Origin: Alkalihalobacillus sp. BA299
Lineage (GTDB): Bacteria; Bacillota; Bacilli; Bacillales; Bacillaceae_F
Reading direction: 5' to 3'
DNA length: 64,000 nt
NCBI RefSeq assembly: GCF_017745675.1
Contig: NZ_JAFLJM010000003.1
Coordinates: 1-64,000 of the forward strand
Position 1 is the stretch's first letter, and every line of letters begins with the position of its first letter. The notes beneath the pieces were generated by a model. It was not told the DNA's origin, ran no database searches, and saw only the letters and a program-made list of their open reading frames with translations. The position numbers were made by a program, and so were the translations under genes. Positions 17,312 to 27,918 of this stretch are shown here, in pieces.

Positions 17312-18271
17312 TTACTTGATTAATGATGCAAGTACAGCTTTTTGGACATGTAATCGATTTTCGGCCTCATCAAAGACGACTGAGTGTGCGCTATCTATAA
17401 TTTCTGCTGTTACTTCTTCTCCACGATGCGCTGGAAGACAATGTAAGAAAAGATAATCTTCTTTCGCATTGCTCACTAACTCACTGTTTACTTGAAATGG
17501 TGCAAAAGCAGCTTCACGATCTTTTTGCTCGGACTCATACCCCATACTTGCCCAAACATCTGTATAAATAATGTCAGCATCCTTTACCGCTTCTAATGGA
17601 TCATTTGTAACCGTAACTGTTGAACCTGTTGATACAGCCACTTCTTTTGCTTTCTGAATGATCTCTTGCTTCATTTCATACCCTTTAGGTGATGCAACTG
17701 CAATATCCATTCCAACCTTAGCAGCACCAATTACAAGTGAGTGTGCTACATTATTTCCATCACCAACATAAACGACTTTAATATCTTTAAATGTTCCTTT
17801 ATGCTCATAAATCGTTAATAGATCTGCTAAAGCTTGGCATGGATGGTAGTAATCAGTTAAAGCATTAATCACTGGTACTGTCGAATATTTTGCTAACTCT
17901 TCTACTTTTTCATGACTATTTGTACGAATCATAATTGCATCAACATAACGAGATAAAGCCTGAGCTGTATCAGAAATTGGTTCTCCTCTTCCGATTTGAA
18001 GATCACGTGGGCTTAAAAACAAAGCATGCCCCCCAAGTTGTGTCATTCCCACCTCAAAGGATACACGCGTTCTTGTCGACGCATTTTCAAAAATCATTCC
18101 GAGAGATTTTCCTTGTAGAATATTCGAAATTTTACCTTCTTTTTGTGCCTTCTTCATATTTCCTGCTAACTCTAATAAGTAGAAGATTTCATCAGAACTA
18201 AAATCAAGTAATGTTAAAAAATCTTTACCTTTTAATTTATTAGCATCGACTTTCGTTTCAAATTGAAGCAT
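17312..18271 (-). CDS. argF: Ornithine carbamoyltransferase
   Basis: A 319-residue enzyme that makes citrulline from ornithine and carbamoyl phosphate. The carbamoyl-phosphate motif STRTR is at 65-69, the second site HPCQALADL is present, and [10 protein letters not shown] carries the ornithine-binding cysteine. Last gene of the arginine operon, directly after carB (12 bases), which supplies its substrate. It is followed by a hairpin. Confidence 0.98.
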   Translation of the reverse strand: MLQFETKVDANKLKGKDFLTLLDFSSDEIFYLLELAGNMKKAQKEGKISNILQGKSLGMIFENASTRTRVSFEVGMTQLGGHALFLSPRDLQIGRGEPISDTAQALSRYVDAIMIRTNSHEKVEELAKYSTVPVINALTDYYHPCQALADLLTIYEHKGTFKDIKVVYVGDGNNVAHSLVIGAAKVGMDIAVASPKGYEMKQEIIQKAKEVAVSTGSTVTVTNDPLEAVKDADIIYTDVWASMGYESEQKDREAAFAPFQVNSELVSNAKEDYLFLHCLPAHRGEEVTAEIIDSAHSVVFDEAENRLHVQKAVLASLIK

Positions 18272-18283
18272 TTCATCACAACC

Positions 18284-21200
18284 TTATACACTTGATTTTG
18301 TTCGGTGCATCCATTCTTGAATGGAAATAACCTCGTCTGCATTTCCTTTTAAGCTATTTAGCATCATAGCCAATGTCGTCGTTTCTGTAATAACAGTAAT
18401 GCGATACTTTAATGCTTTCTGCCTTAGTTCCTTTCCAGTTTTATACCCTTTTTTAGGAATACTTATATAGGCCACTGCATCTTCCTTTTCAATCCACTCA
18501 TCAAAAGGGATTACGGTACTAGTTGAAAGGAGTTGCTTCTCTTCAGCAATTGTAAATCCTAAGTCACAAATCTGTTTAGCCAGTGGCTGAAATTCAGGTA
18601 GTTCTTCCTCAGCAATATCAACAAAAATGGTTCCTCTTTGACGATACAATGGCGGAATTTGTCCTTCACTCCAAGCGAAGGCTTTCTTCATCGCATCTTC
18701 AACGGTATTGCCAATGCTTATTAATTCACCTGTTGACTTCATTTCAGCTTCTAAAATTGGATCTAAACCTGAAAGCTTGCTATAAGAAAAAATGGGTGCT
18801 TTCACTGTAAAATAATTTGTCTCAGGAAGAATTCCTGGTAATAATCCGAGACTACGTAAAGTCTGACCTAATAAAAGCTGTACTGTCGTTTCTATCATGT
18901 TCAAGCCAGTTACTTTACTTAAGATTGGAACTGTTCTTGATGCCCTTGGATTAATTTCAATAACATACAGTTGATTATTATAGAAGACAAACTGGATATT
19001 AAAAATACCTTTGAAATCCATTCCTTTGGCTATTTTTTTTGTATAATCGTAAACAGTTTGTTTTACGTGATCTGATAATGAAAACGGTGGTGTCACAGCC
19101 ATGCTATCTCCCGAATGAACACCGGCTTTCTCAATATGCTCAAATATCCCTGGAATTAAAATTTCTTCACCATCAGTAAGAGCATCTACTTCGATTTCAA
19201 CACCAGGATAGTACGCATCTATTAAAATCGGGAAAACGATCGCTTCGTCCTTCTTATTAATATGATCAATCATTTCATCACGACTTGTTATAATGACCAT
19301 TCCTTGGCCACCGATGACATAAGATGGTCGAAGTAACACAGGATAACCAATTTTACCTGCTTGTTCTACTAAGCCAACCTCATCATAAACAGTTACTCCT
19401 GGTATGTGCGGAACGTCGACATGTTTCATAAACTCATAAAATCTACCGCGATCTTCGAGTTGATCAATCGTATCCATTGTTGTCCCGTATAGACGAATTC
19501 CAGCTTCCTCTAACCCTTGGACGAGTGAGATGGCTGTTTGCCCACCTAACTGTACGATAACACCTTCCACTTGCTCGAGTTCAACCACATTTAGGACATC
19601 CTCTACAGTTAATGGCTCAAAATATAAACGATCTGCCATTTCATAATCGGTACTGACGGTTTCAGGGTTATTATTCATGATAATCGCTTCATAACCAAGC
19701 TTTTTTAAACTAATTGCTCCGTGTACTGAACAATAGTCAAATTCAATTCCTTGACCGATTCGAATTGGACCTGAGCCAACGATTAATATTTTCTTCTTAT
19801 TACTCGTTACATCAACATCATGTTCCCCTTGCCAGCTTGAGTAATAATACGCTGTGTTTGCCGTAAATTCTGCTGCGCACGTATCAACCATTTTATACGA
19901 AGGAGTAATATTAAACTGGTTTCTCTTCGTTCGTACATCATGTAAAGTGACATTCCAAGCTCGACTTATCCATTGGTCGGTAAAACCAAAGCGTTTATAC
20001 TTAAAGAGTTCCTCTTTACGAACCTTATCAAAAGAAGAATTGATGATTTCTTGTTCTAAATCGATTAGCTGTTTGAAGCTAAATAAGAAAAATAAATTAA
20101 TCTTTGTTTCCTCATGTAAATTCTCAACCGTAATTCCACGACGTATCAATTCTAAGATTGCAAAAAAACGTCGATCATCCGCTTTTTTCACAACATTCCA
20201 TAGCTCAGCATCTGCCCATTTTTTTAGCGCTGGCAATAGTAATCCATCCTCTTTGATTTCTAACGACCGAACAGCTTTTTGAATCGCACTTTCTAAATTT
20301 CTTTCGATAGCCATAACTTCACCAGTTGCCTTCATTTGTGTTCCAAGCTTACGGTCTGCTTGAACAAACTTATCAAATGGCCAACGTGGGAATTTTACGA
20401 CGACATAGTCAAGGGCAGGTTCAAAGCTTGCATACGTGTGTCCAGTAACTGGATTAAGTAGCTCATGCAGATGATAACCTATACTTAACTTCGCCGCCAT
20501 ACGAGCAATCGGATAACCAGTTGCTTTTGATGCAAGTGCGGAAGATCTACTTACACGCGGGTTTACTTCAATTAAATAATACTGTTTACTTTCAGGGTCT
20601 AATGCAAATTGAATATTACATCCGCCAACAATTCCTAATGCTCGAATAATTTTTACTGAAGCTGATCTAAGCATTTGGTATTCGACATCCGTCAACGTCT
20701 GTGACGGAGCAACAACAATTGAATCTCCTGTATGGATACCTACAGGATCTATATTTTCCATATTACAAACTGTAATACACGTATCGTTTGCATCACGCAT
20801 CACTTCATATTCTATTTCTTTAAATCCTGCGATACTACGTTCGATTAAACATTGTGTAATTGGACTCGCTGCAAGCCCACCTTTCACAATATAACGAAGT
20901 TCACTTTCATCGGTAGCAATTCCACCACCAGCTCCCCCTAACGTATAAGCAGGGCGAATAATTATCGGATAGCCTACTGAATTTGCAAACTTCACGGCTG
21001 CTTCTTCAGTTGAAACGATCTGACTCTCTGGAACAGGCTCATTCAGCTCATTCATTAAGTCACGAAACTCTTCTCGGTCTTCGCCTTTCATTATCGATTG
21101 AATCGGTGTACCTAATAATTGAACGTTATACTTTTCTAAGATGGACGCTTTATGCAAAGCTAACGCTAAATTTAGTCCTGTTTGGCCCCCTAATGTTGCT

Positions 21201-21460
21201 AAAAGGCCGTCAGGTTGTTCTTTTTGAATGATCTTCTCAATACTTTCCACTGTAAGCGGTTCGAAATAAACTACGTCTGCACACGCTTCGTCAGTCATGA
21301 CAGTTGCTGGATTGTTATTTACGAGTATGACGCGGATTCCTTCTTCTTTTAGTGCAAGACATGCTTGTGTACCAGCATAATCAAATTCTGCAGCTTGCCC
21401 AATGACAATTGGGCCTGAGCCAATCACAAGCACTGACGATATCGACGTAATTTTAGGCAT
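18284..21460 (-). CDS. carB: Carbamoyl-phosphate synthase large chain, arginine pathway
   Basis: A 1058-residue synthetase that uses bicarbonate, ATP and ammonia from CarA to make carbamoyl phosphate. Two homologous ATP-grasp halves are visible; each begins with VLIVGSGPI/VIGSGPIVIGQ and carries the NNNPATV/NNNPETV and EINPRASR/EVNPRVSR motifs. A short C-terminal MGS-like allosteric region ends the protein. It overlaps carA by eight bases, so the two are translationally coupled. The gene lies inside the arg cluster, hence the arginine-specific enzyme rather than the pyrimidine one. Confidence 0.97.
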   Translation of the reverse strand: MPKITSISSVLVIGSGPIVIGQAAEFDYAGTQACLALKEEGIRVILVNNNPATVMTDEACADVVYFEPLTVESIEKIIQKEQPDGLLATLGGQTGLNLALALHKASILEKYNVQLLGTPIQSIMKGEDREEFRDLMNELNEPVPESQIVSTEEAAVKFANSVGYPIIIRPAYTLGGAGGGIATDESELRYIVKGGLAASPITQCLIERSIAGFKEIEYEVMRDANDTCITVCNMENIDPVGIHTGDSIVVAPSQTLTDVEYQMLRSASVKIIRALGIVGGCNIQFALDPESKQYYLIEVNPRVSRSSALASKATGYPIARMAAKLSIGYHLHELLNPVTGHTYASFEPALDYVVVKFPRWPFDKFVQADRKLGTQMKATGEVMAIERNLESAIQKAVRSLEIKEDGLLLPALKKWADAELWNVVKKADDRRFFAILELIRRGITVENLHEETKINLFFLFSFKQLIDLEQEIINSSFDKVRKEELFKYKRFGFTDQWISRAWNVTLHDVRTKRNQFNITPSYKMVDTCAAEFTANTAYYYSSWQGEHDVDVTSNKKKILIVGSGPIRIGQGIEFDYCSVHGAISLKKLGYEAIIMNNNPETVSTDYEMADRLYFEPLTVEDVLNVVELEQVEGVIVQLGGQTAISLVQGLEEAGIRLYGTTMDTIDQLEDRGRFYEFMKHVDVPHIPGVTVYDEVGLVEQAGKIGYPVLLRPSYVIGGQGMVIITSRDEMIDHINKKDEAIVFPILIDAYYPGVEIEVDALTDGEEILIPGIFEHIEKAGVHSGDSMAVTPPFSLSDHVKQTVYDYTKKIAKGMDFKGIFNIQFVFYNNQLYVIEINPRASRTVPILSKVTGLNMIETTVQLLLGQTLRSLGLLPGILPETNYFTVKAPIFSYSKLSGLDPILEAEMKSTGELISIGNTVEDAMKKAFAWSEGQIPPLYRQRGTIFVDIAEEELPEFQPLAKQICDLGFTIAEEKQLLSTSTVIPFDEWIEKEDAVAYISIPKKGYKTGKELRQKALKYRITVITETTTLAMMLNSLKGNADEVISIQEWMHRTKSSV

Positions 21461-22532
21461 AAGCTTTCTCTCTCCTCTTGCTGCTCATTTCTTTTATGAA
21501 AACTGAAAATATCTCTTCACTATCTGATGGGCCAGGATGTGCTTCAGGGTGAAACTGAACAGAAGCAACTGGAAATTGAGTATGAATAAGTCCTTCAACG
21601 GATCCATCATTTATATTTTTATAGCGAGCCACTAGTCCAGAGTTTTGCAATGAATCTTCTTTGACTACATAACTGTGATTCTGTGAAGTCATATAGACTC
21701 TCTTTGAAAGTAAATCCTGAACAGGTTGATTAGCACCACGATGACCGAAGCGAAGCTTTTCCGTATCTGCTCCAAAAGCGAGTGCTAACAGCTGGTGACC
21801 TAAACAAATACCAAATGTTGGATAATTAACGGCTAACTTTTTAATATCGTTTAACTGACCTACAAGCTGTTTTGGATTACCTGGTCCATTGGATAAAAGA
21901 ATGCCATCCGGCTGTAAACCTTTTACGACTTCAAACGGTGTGTCATATGGTACGATTGTTACTTTACAATCAAATTTCAATAAGGCATCGACAATTGACT
22001 TTTTATATCCAAAGTCGATAAGGACCACATGCGAATCACCTTCGCCATAAGTCAATATTTCTTGTGCTGAAACTTCTTCCACAAGGTTTAACTGTTCTAT
22101 CGGTGTATATTGTTCAAAATTCACACGACTTAAATCAGTCGTTAAAATCGCTCCCATATCCCCTAGTTCACGAATTCGCTTAACAACCGCACGGGTATCA
22201 ATTCCGGTTAACATCGGAATATTAGAGCTTTGGCAATTTTCCTGAAAAGATTGTTTCGATTCATAATGAAAGCCACTTGGGTTACATTCACTCATGATGA
22301 CACCTGAAACTTGCGGCTGTTGACTTTCATTATCGATATCATTTACTCCATAGTTGCCAATAAGAGGATACGTAAATACAACGATTTGACCTTTAAAAGA
22401 AGGATCCGTAATTACCTCTTGATATCCTGTCATTCCTGTAAAAAAAACGACTTCACCGTATACATCAGCTTCAGGTCCGACCCATTCCCCTTCAAATGTT
22501 TCTCCTGTGGAGAGCACTAAATAACCTTTCAT
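21453..22532 (-). CDS. carA: Carbamoyl-phosphate synthase small chain, arginine pathway
   Basis: A 359-residue glutamine amidotransferase subunit. An N-terminal CPSase-small domain (GYLVLSTGETFEGE, GMTGYQEVITDPSF) is followed by a class I amidotransferase domain with the nucleophile in GICLGHQLLALAFG and the His-Glu pair in QFHPEAHPG. It delivers ammonia to CarB. A gap of 91 bases separates it from argD and holds an ARG-box-like site (22579-22596), so carAB-argF may have its own promoter. Confidence 0.97.
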   Translation of the reverse strand: MKGYLVLSTGETFEGEWVGPEADVYGEVVFFTGMTGYQEVITDPSFKGQIVVFTYPLIGNYGVNDIDNESQQPQVSGVIMSECNPSGFHYESKQSFQENCQSSNIPMLTGIDTRAVVKRIRELGDMGAILTTDLSRVNFEQYTPIEQLNLVEEVSAQEILTYGEGDSHVVLIDFGYKKSIVDALLKFDCKVTIVPYDTPFEVVKGLQPDGILLSNGPGNPKQLVGQLNDIKKLAVNYPTFGICLGHQLLALAFGADTEKLRFGHRGANQPVQDLLSKRVYMTSQNHSYVVKEDSLQNSGLVARYKNINDGSVEGLIHTQFPVASVQFHPEAHPGPSDSEEIFSVFIKEMSSKRREKAYA

Positions 22533-22578
22533 ATTTTCTCCTCCTCACCACACACAATGTCCGTATATTTATTTTTAA

Positions 22579-22596
22579 TGTAGTATTTTTATTCAA
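22579..22596 (-). promoter_or_regulatory. ARG-box-like site upstream of carA
   Basis: On the minus strand TTGAATAAAAATACTACA, close to the Bacillus AhrC/ArgR half-palindrome (CATGAATAAAAATKCAAK). It lies in the only sizeable gap inside the arg operon, before carA. Confidence 0.6.
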
Positions 22597-22623
22597 TTTA
22601 TCTTAAAAAAAATTGTTGATATT

Positions 22624-23754
22624 CTATATTATCTCGGCTAAATATGTAGCCGCTTGCTCGAGCTGTTCATTTGTTACAACTAAGGGAGGCAATAATCGAA
22701 TGACATTTGGGCCTGCACTTAACGCTAAAAAGCCTTTTTCTCTCATTTGTGCTAATAATGGGGCGACCTCACCTGTACATTCAATCCCAATCATTAACCC
22801 TTTTCCTTTTATTTCTTTAACAAAGCTAGATGTTAATTTTTCATTTAATAACTTCAACAAATAGTTTCCTTTTTGCTCTACTTGTTGAAGAAAATCTGGC
22901 TGAAAGACTTGTGACATAACAGCACTCGCTGCAGCTGTTGCTAACGGGTTTCCACCGTAGGTTGATCCGTGACTTCCTGGTCCAAATGCTTCTTTTAATT
23001 TTTCTTTTCCGATTACCGCACCGATTGGAAATCCATTTCCTAACCCTTTCGCTGAAACGATAATATCTGGGGAAATATTGTAGTGCTCATATGCGAACGC
23101 TTTTCCTGTTCGCCCTATACCGGTTTGCACCTCATCAACGATTAATAATATTCCTTGATCTGTACACAATTGCTGAAGTTCTTCCATAAACTTTGGATCT
23201 GCAGGATGAACCCCACCTTCACCTTGGATGACTTCAATCATGACCGCAGCAACTTGATCATCTACTAAATTTTTAACTGAGTCGATGTCATTAAAAACCG
23301 CATATTCAAAATGGGGAAGTAATGGACCATAGCCTTCGTGAATTTTATCCTGACCTGTCGCAGACATCGAACCGAACGTTCTACCATGGAAAGACTGCTT
23401 AAAAGAGACAATTTTCCATTTCCCTGTATATTTTCTTGCTAGCTTTATAGCAGCTTCATTTCCTTCTGCACCACTATTACAGAAAAAAACATAATCGCCA
23501 CATGAATTTTCAGTTAACATCGATGCTGCTTGTTCTTGCGTAGGTATATGAAATAAATTAGATACGTGCCACACTTGATCTAATTGTTCTTTTACTCGTT
23601 GGTGAACAACTGGATGATTGTGGCCAAGGTTGCATACCCCAATTCCTGATGTAAAATCTAAATATTGTTTTTCATTTATGTCAATTAATGTTGCTCCTTG
23701 TGCTTTTTGGACTGTTATGTCCCATCTCGCATATGTTGGAAAAATTGAACTCAT
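22624..23754 (-). CDS. argD: Acetylornithine aminotransferase
   Basis: A 376-residue PLP enzyme converting N-acetylglutamate semialdehyde to acetylornithine. Class III aminotransferase motifs: [30 protein letters not shown] and the PLP lysine in [13 protein letters not shown]. Start overlaps the end of argB by four bases (ATGA type), so translation is coupled. Confidence 0.97.
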   Translation of the reverse strand: MSSIFPTYARWDITVQKAQGATLIDINEKQYLDFTSGIGVCNLGHNHPVVHQRVKEQLDQVWHVSNLFHIPTQEQAASMLTENSCGDYVFFCNSGAEGNEAAIKLARKYTGKWKIVSFKQSFHGRTFGSMSATGQDKIHEGYGPLLPHFEYAVFNDIDSVKNLVDDQVAAVMIEVIQGEGGVHPADPKFMEELQQLCTDQGILLIVDEVQTGIGRTGKAFAYEHYNISPDIIVSAKGLGNGFPIGAVIGKEKLKEAFGPGSHGSTYGGNPLATAAASAVMSQVFQPDFLQQVEQKGNYLLKLLNEKLTSSFVKEIKGKGLMIGIECTGEVAPLLAQMREKGFLALSAGPNVIRLLPPLVVTNEQLEQAATYLAEII

Positions 23755-24530
23755 GTTAAGGCCACCTTTTCTTTTATAACTTTCGTCCCAACAATTGAAC
23801 CGTGTTTCGTTAATGTAGTTCCTTTTCCATTAACAATCATGACCGCTTCAATCTTCCCTTGTAGACTTTTAATTGCTGCTTTTACTTTCGGGATCATTCC
23901 ACCATAAATCGTTCCACTTTCAATTAGTTCCTCAACTTCTTCTGTCGTTACTTGTTCTAGTAACGTTCCGTTTTTTAAAATACCTGGAACATCGGTTACG
24001 AATAAGAGCTGCTTTGCATTTAAAGCATCTGCAATCACTCCAGCGGCTGTATCTGCATTAATGTTATAACGTTCTCCATCCTCACCTATACCAATAGGAG
24101 CAATGACAGGAACCAAATCACTGTCAATTAACTGTTCGAGCATGATTTTATTAACCGAAACGGGTTCACCAACAAACCCTAAGTTTTCTTTATCGATAGG
24201 AATAGCCGTCATCAACTTCCCGTCACAGCCTGATAAACCGATACTATTGAGCCCTGCTCCTTGTAATTTAATAACTAAATTTTTATTTACTTTTCCGCAC
24301 AAAACCATTTCGGCCGTTTCTAGGACGTCTTTCGTTGTTTTTCTTAATCCATTTATGAATTCACTTTCTATTTTCATAACCGTTAACAATTTATTAATTT
24401 CTGGGCCCCCGCCATGAACAATAACTGGTGATTTCCCTGCATCTTTTAAAGATTTTATGCTTAGAAAAAACTCATCTGAAAGCTCCCCGATTGTACTACC
24501 ACCACATTTAACAACGACAATCTCTTTCAT
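23751..24530 (-). CDS. argB: Acetylglutamate kinase
   Basis: A 259-residue amino-acid kinase that phosphorylates N-acetylglutamate. Visible motifs are [20 protein letters not shown], and [15 protein letters not shown]. The length is that of the short, B. subtilis-type enzyme without the N-terminal helix that links feedback-inhibited hexamers. Inhibition by arginine is therefore not expected from the length alone. Confidence 0.97.
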   Translation of the reverse strand: MKEIVVVKCGGSTIGELSDEFFLSIKSLKDAGKSPVIVHGGGPEINKLLTVMKIESEFINGLRKTTKDVLETAEMVLCGKVNKNLVIKLQGAGLNSIGLSGCDGKLMTAIPIDKENLGFVGEPVSVNKIMLEQLIDSDLVPVIAPIGIGEDGERYNINADTAAGVIADALNAKQLLFVTDVPGILKNGTLLEQVTTEEVEELIESGTIYGGMIPKVKAAIKSLQGKIEAVMIVNGKGTTLTKHGSIVGTKVIKEKVALT

Positions 24531-24554
24531 AGTTCTCCCCTCATTCGTTATCGT

Positions 24555-25790
24555 TTACGTACGATAACCTGCATTTATTCTGACGTAATCATACGTTAAA
24601 TCACAACCCCACGCTTTTCCAAATCCATCACCGACATGTAAATCTACATAAATCATAATGTTTTCTTTGTTTAAATAGGCCGTTGCTTCTTCTTCAGAAA
24701 ACGGAACGGGTTGACTCATTTTTAATGTTTCAATTGGTCCGAGCGCAATGTCAATTGATTCTGGATCAATATCGGCACCACTATAACCGATTGCACAAAT
24801 TATACGTCCCCAGTTTGCATCAGTTCCAAACACCGCCGATTTCACTAAATCTGAACCAACAATTTGCTTAGCAACCTTTCCAGCTTCCTCATCATTTTTT
24901 GCACCTTTAACTTGAACTTCAATTAGCTTCGTTGCACCTTCACCGTCTCTAGCAATTTTTTTAGATAGTCCTTCGCATGTTTTTTCTAAAGCTGTCAGGA
25001 AATCTGACCAATTTGGGTGCTCTTCAGTTAAAAGATTGTTATTTGCTAAACCACTAGCCATGACAACAACCATATCATTCGTCGACGTATCTCCATCTAC
25101 TGTAATTCGGTTAAACGTTTTATCGGTTACATAAGATAAGGCTTTTTGTAAATCCTTTGGTTCAATATTAGCGTCTGTCGTAACAAAACCGAGCATTGTT
25201 GCCATATTCGGATGAATCATCCCCGAGCCTTTTGCCACTCCACCGATTGTAATTTCTTTACCGTCAATAGTCGTCTTAAAGCACGCATGCTTTTTCACCG
25301 TATCTGTCGTTAATATCGCTTCATTAAATCGATTGGCTCCTTCAAACGAAGCTTCAGGCTCTAACTCTGTAATGCCTTTTCTAATTTTATCCATTTGTAA
25401 TAATTCACCAATAACTCCTGTCGATGTTACGGCTACTTGATGAACTGGTAATGAGAATTTTTTTGCTCCAAGCTCACGCATTTCGTATGCGTCTTCTAAG
25501 CCTTGTTTCCCCGTACAAGCATTAGCATTTCCACTATTAACGATGATGGCACGCAGCTTACCTTCCGTTGCAATACTTTCCTTCGTTACTTTTAATGGTG
25601 CTGCTTGAACTTTATTTAATGTATATACACCAGCGCTACTTGCAGGTACTTCACAAACGATAGCTCCTAAATCTAATCGTCTCTTTTTTACGGCTGTGTA
25701 AACGCCAGTAGCGGAAAAGCCCTTAGGTGTGATAATACTTCCACCTTCAACCGAAGTTACTGCTTCTACTTTTTTACTAATTGTATTCAT
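24555..25790 (-). CDS. argJ: Bifunctional ornithine acetyltransferase/N-acetylglutamate synthase
   Basis: The ArgJ enzyme recycles the acetyl group from acetylornithine to glutamate. The start at 25790 is preferred to the upstream 25823, since GAGGTGG stands ten bases before it; 411 residues. The self-cleavage site, Thr of the ATML motif in GMIHPNMATMLGFV, is intact, and the tail HVGDGFGKAWGCDLTYDYV is typical. No separate argA is needed. The chain is made as one protein and cut into alpha and beta. Confidence 0.97.
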   Translation of the reverse strand: MNTISKKVEAVTSVEGGSIITPKGFSATGVYTAVKKRRLDLGAIVCEVPASSAGVYTLNKVQAAPLKVTKESIATEGKLRAIIVNSGNANACTGKQGLEDAYEMRELGAKKFSLPVHQVAVTSTGVIGELLQMDKIRKGITELEPEASFEGANRFNEAILTTDTVKKHACFKTTIDGKEITIGGVAKGSGMIHPNMATMLGFVTTDANIEPKDLQKALSYVTDKTFNRITVDGDTSTNDMVVVMASGLANNNLLTEEHPNWSDFLTALEKTCEGLSKKIARDGEGATKLIEVQVKGAKNDEEAGKVAKQIVGSDLVKSAVFGTDANWGRIICAIGYSGADIDPESIDIALGPIETLKMSQPVPFSEEEATAYLNKENIMIYVDLHVGDGFGKAWGCDLTYDYVRINAGYRT

Positions 25791-25823
25791 CTTGTACTTT
25801 CCACCTCTCATAAGTCCTATCAC

Positions 25824-26864
25824 TTAAGGATAAGTCGGGATATAATTGAGTCCTGATGTCTCCTCATAACCTAACATTAAATTTAAGTTTTGAATCGCTT
25901 GACCTGCTGCGCCTTTCATTAAATTATCAATGACAGAAACAACAGTGATTCTTCCAGTCCGTTCATCATAAGTAATTCCGATATCACAATAATTCGTACC
26001 GTATACTTCTTTCGTTGAAGGATAATGACCATTTTTTCTAATCCTTACAAACGGTGAATTTTTATAATTTTCTTCAAAAAGCTCACGTAACTGTTCTTCA
26101 GTTATTTGATCACTTTTACTATTTGCATAAATGGTTGCCATAATTCCCCTCGTCATCGGAACAAGGTGAGTACTAAATGTTACAAAAGGAACTTCGCCGC
26201 CGTACATATTTAGACCTTGCTCGATCTCTGGGATATGCTTATGTTGATTTACTTTATAAATTTTAAAATTATCATTCATCTCACTAAAATGAGTCACTGC
26301 TGATGGAGATCTTCCTGCTCCTGAAACAGCAGATTTAGCATCGATGATAATACTCCGGTTATCTACTAATTCATTTTTTACAAGCGGTAGAAGTCCAAGT
26401 AGTGTTGCAGTAGGATAACAGCCTGGATTGGATATTAATTCAGTTTGTTGTATTTTTTCTCTTTCCCATTCAGGTAATCCGTACACTGCTTTTTCTAGTA
26501 AACTAGTATTCGCAGCCTCGTTTCCATACCACTGTTCATATACTTTACCATCCACTAGCCGTAAGTCTCCTGATAAATCGATCACTTTTAACCCTGCTTC
26601 TATAAGCTGACCAGAAATATCCCTCGACACTCCAGGTGGTGTCGATAAGAACACTACATCTGCTTGTTCTTTAATGATTTGAGGGTCTATATCTTGTAAA
26701 ACCAAATCGTTAATTCCTTGTAAATGTGGGTAACTCTCACTGATCTTAATTCCTTGTTGTGAGGAAGAGTGAACAGAACGTAACTCAACCTCTGGATGAT
26801 TATGTAGTAGCCGGATTAGATCTGCTCCGCCGTAACCCGTTGCGCCGATAATTGCTGCTTTCAT
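25824..26864 (-). CDS. argC: N-acetyl-gamma-glutamyl-phosphate reductase
   Basis: 346 residues from the ATG at 26864, which has a GGAGGAGG before it (the frame opens at 26906). It reduces acetylglutamyl phosphate with NADPH. The NADP site is IIGATGYGGADLIRLL and the active cysteine lies in ISNPGCYPTATLLGL, with HKHIPEIEQ downstream. First gene of the operon argC-argJ-argB-argD-carA-carB-argF. Confidence 0.97.
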   Translation of the reverse strand: MKAAIIGATGYGGADLIRLLHNHPEVELRSVHSSSQQGIKISESYPHLQGINDLVLQDIDPQIIKEQADVVFLSTPPGVSRDISGQLIEAGLKVIDLSGDLRLVDGKVYEQWYGNEAANTSLLEKAVYGLPEWEREKIQQTELISNPGCYPTATLLGLLPLVKNELVDNRSIIIDAKSAVSGAGRSPSAVTHFSEMNDNFKIYKVNQHKHIPEIEQGLNMYGGEVPFVTFSTHLVPMTRGIMATIYANSKSDQITEEQLRELFEENYKNSPFVRIRKNGHYPSTKEVYGTNYCDIGITYDERTGRITVVSVIDNLMKGAAGQAIQNLNLMLGYEETSGLNYIPTYP

Positions 26865-26935
26865 TGGTTTCTCCTCCTCCGATTGATTAAAAATAATATC
26901 ATTCATCCAATTCCATATTTTTTATGATGTGTATA

Positions 26936-26966
26936 ATTATAAGTATGAATAAAAATAAATGCAACT
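26936..26966 (-). promoter_or_regulatory. Arg operon promoter with overlapping ARG box
   Basis: On the minus strand a TATAAT (26936-26941) lies 17 bases behind TTGCAT (26959-26964). The same region reads TATGAATAAAAATAAATGCA on the plus strand, a close match to the AhrC/ArgR operator. The repressor would cover the -35 region. Confidence 0.7.
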
Positions 26967-27143
26967 GTATTTTTATTTTTAATTAAAATTTTCTTACACT
27001 TTATTTTATTTACCTTTTTATAACAGACTTTACTTTAGTTTAGCTTTAAATTTGAAAGGCAACGCTCTCAGTTTATACTCTCATTATGATAAATTTATAC
27101 ACCTTAAGCTAGACTCCCTCGAAATGTATACTTTATTAATCTA

Positions 27144-27180
27144 CGAAAAAAACGTACAGAATCATCTCTGCACGTTTTGA
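27144..27180 (-). terminator. Terminator after the Sco gene
   Basis: On the minus strand AACGTGCAGA pairs with TCTGTACGTT and is followed by TTTTTCG. Confidence 0.8.
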
Positions 27181-27205
27181 AAATAATGATTAACTTTTAA
27201 CTGTG

Positions 27206-27838
27206 TTATTGTAAATAGTTTTTTAGATCATTAATGATAGGTTCAGGGTCTGCATTTAATCCATCATACTTACGAATGACTTGTCCCTTTTCATCAACTA
27301 AGTAAAAGCTCGTCCCATGCATGATATCATCACTATCATCTAGATGTTGTACAAGCGTTTGAAAAGAACTCTTTGCAATATTAGAAATTTCGTCTGCAGA
27401 ATAACCGGTTAAAAACATCCAACGTGAAAAGTCTGCGTCATTATTTTCACCATACTGCTTCAATACTTCTGGGGAATCGTAGTCTGGATCAACTGTAAAT
27501 GAAACTAGGTTAACGTCCAGTCCTTCTTCTTCCATAGCGTATTGTAGTACTCGAAAATTAGGTGTCATTAAATTACAAACAGTAGGACATCGAGTAAATA
27601 CCATATTAGCAATCCATGGTGTACCAAGTAAATCTTCATTCGTTACAGCTTCGCCAGATTGGTTTACTGCAGAAAAAGGTGTAATCGTTAAGTTAGCCGC
27701 TGATAGGTCAAAATCACTTTCTACCTTTTTATCGGTCTGGTAAAGCCAGCCACACCCACTTAATAATACGATTAATGCTATTACAGGTACTAGTATTTTA
27801 TTTCCCCTAAATAAATTTTGTATAAAGTTCTTATTCAT
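27206..27838 (-). CDS. SCO1/SenC-family copper chaperone lipoprotein
   Basis: A 210-residue Sco protein that delivers copper to, or reduces, the CuA site of cytochrome c oxidase. The ATG at 27838 with GGAGT ahead of it is chosen over the longer frame. The hydrophobic N-terminus ends in LLSGC (Cys29), a lipobox. The metal ligands are C84 and C88 in FTRCPTVCN and H174 in MHGTSF. Directly downstream of ctaG with a shared direction. The two genes fit a role in aerobic respiration. Confidence 0.92.
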   Translation of the reverse strand: MNKNFIQNLFRGNKILVPVIALIVLLSGCGWLYQTDKKVESDFDLSAANLTITPFSAVNQSGEAVTNEDLLGTPWIANMVFTRCPTVCNLMTPNFRVLQYAMEEEGLDVNLVSFTVDPDYDSPEVLKQYGENNDADFSRWMFLTGYSADEISNIAKSSFQTLVQHLDDSDDIMHGTSFYLVDEKGQVIRKYDGLNADPEPIINDLKNYLQ

Positions 27839-27918
27839 AGTAACAACTCCTAAAATATGTAGAAATCCCATAAGTGAGGTTGCATTCCCACTTATGGATC
27901 CATCTATAAACTTTCATT

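Larger units (their letters stand above)
26865..27205. other. Arg operon leader and promoter region plus terminator of the neighbouring gene
   Basis: Holds the arg promoter and ARG box (26936-26966) on one side and the sco terminator (27144-27180) on the other; the middle is AT-rich with no gene. Confidence 0.7.
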
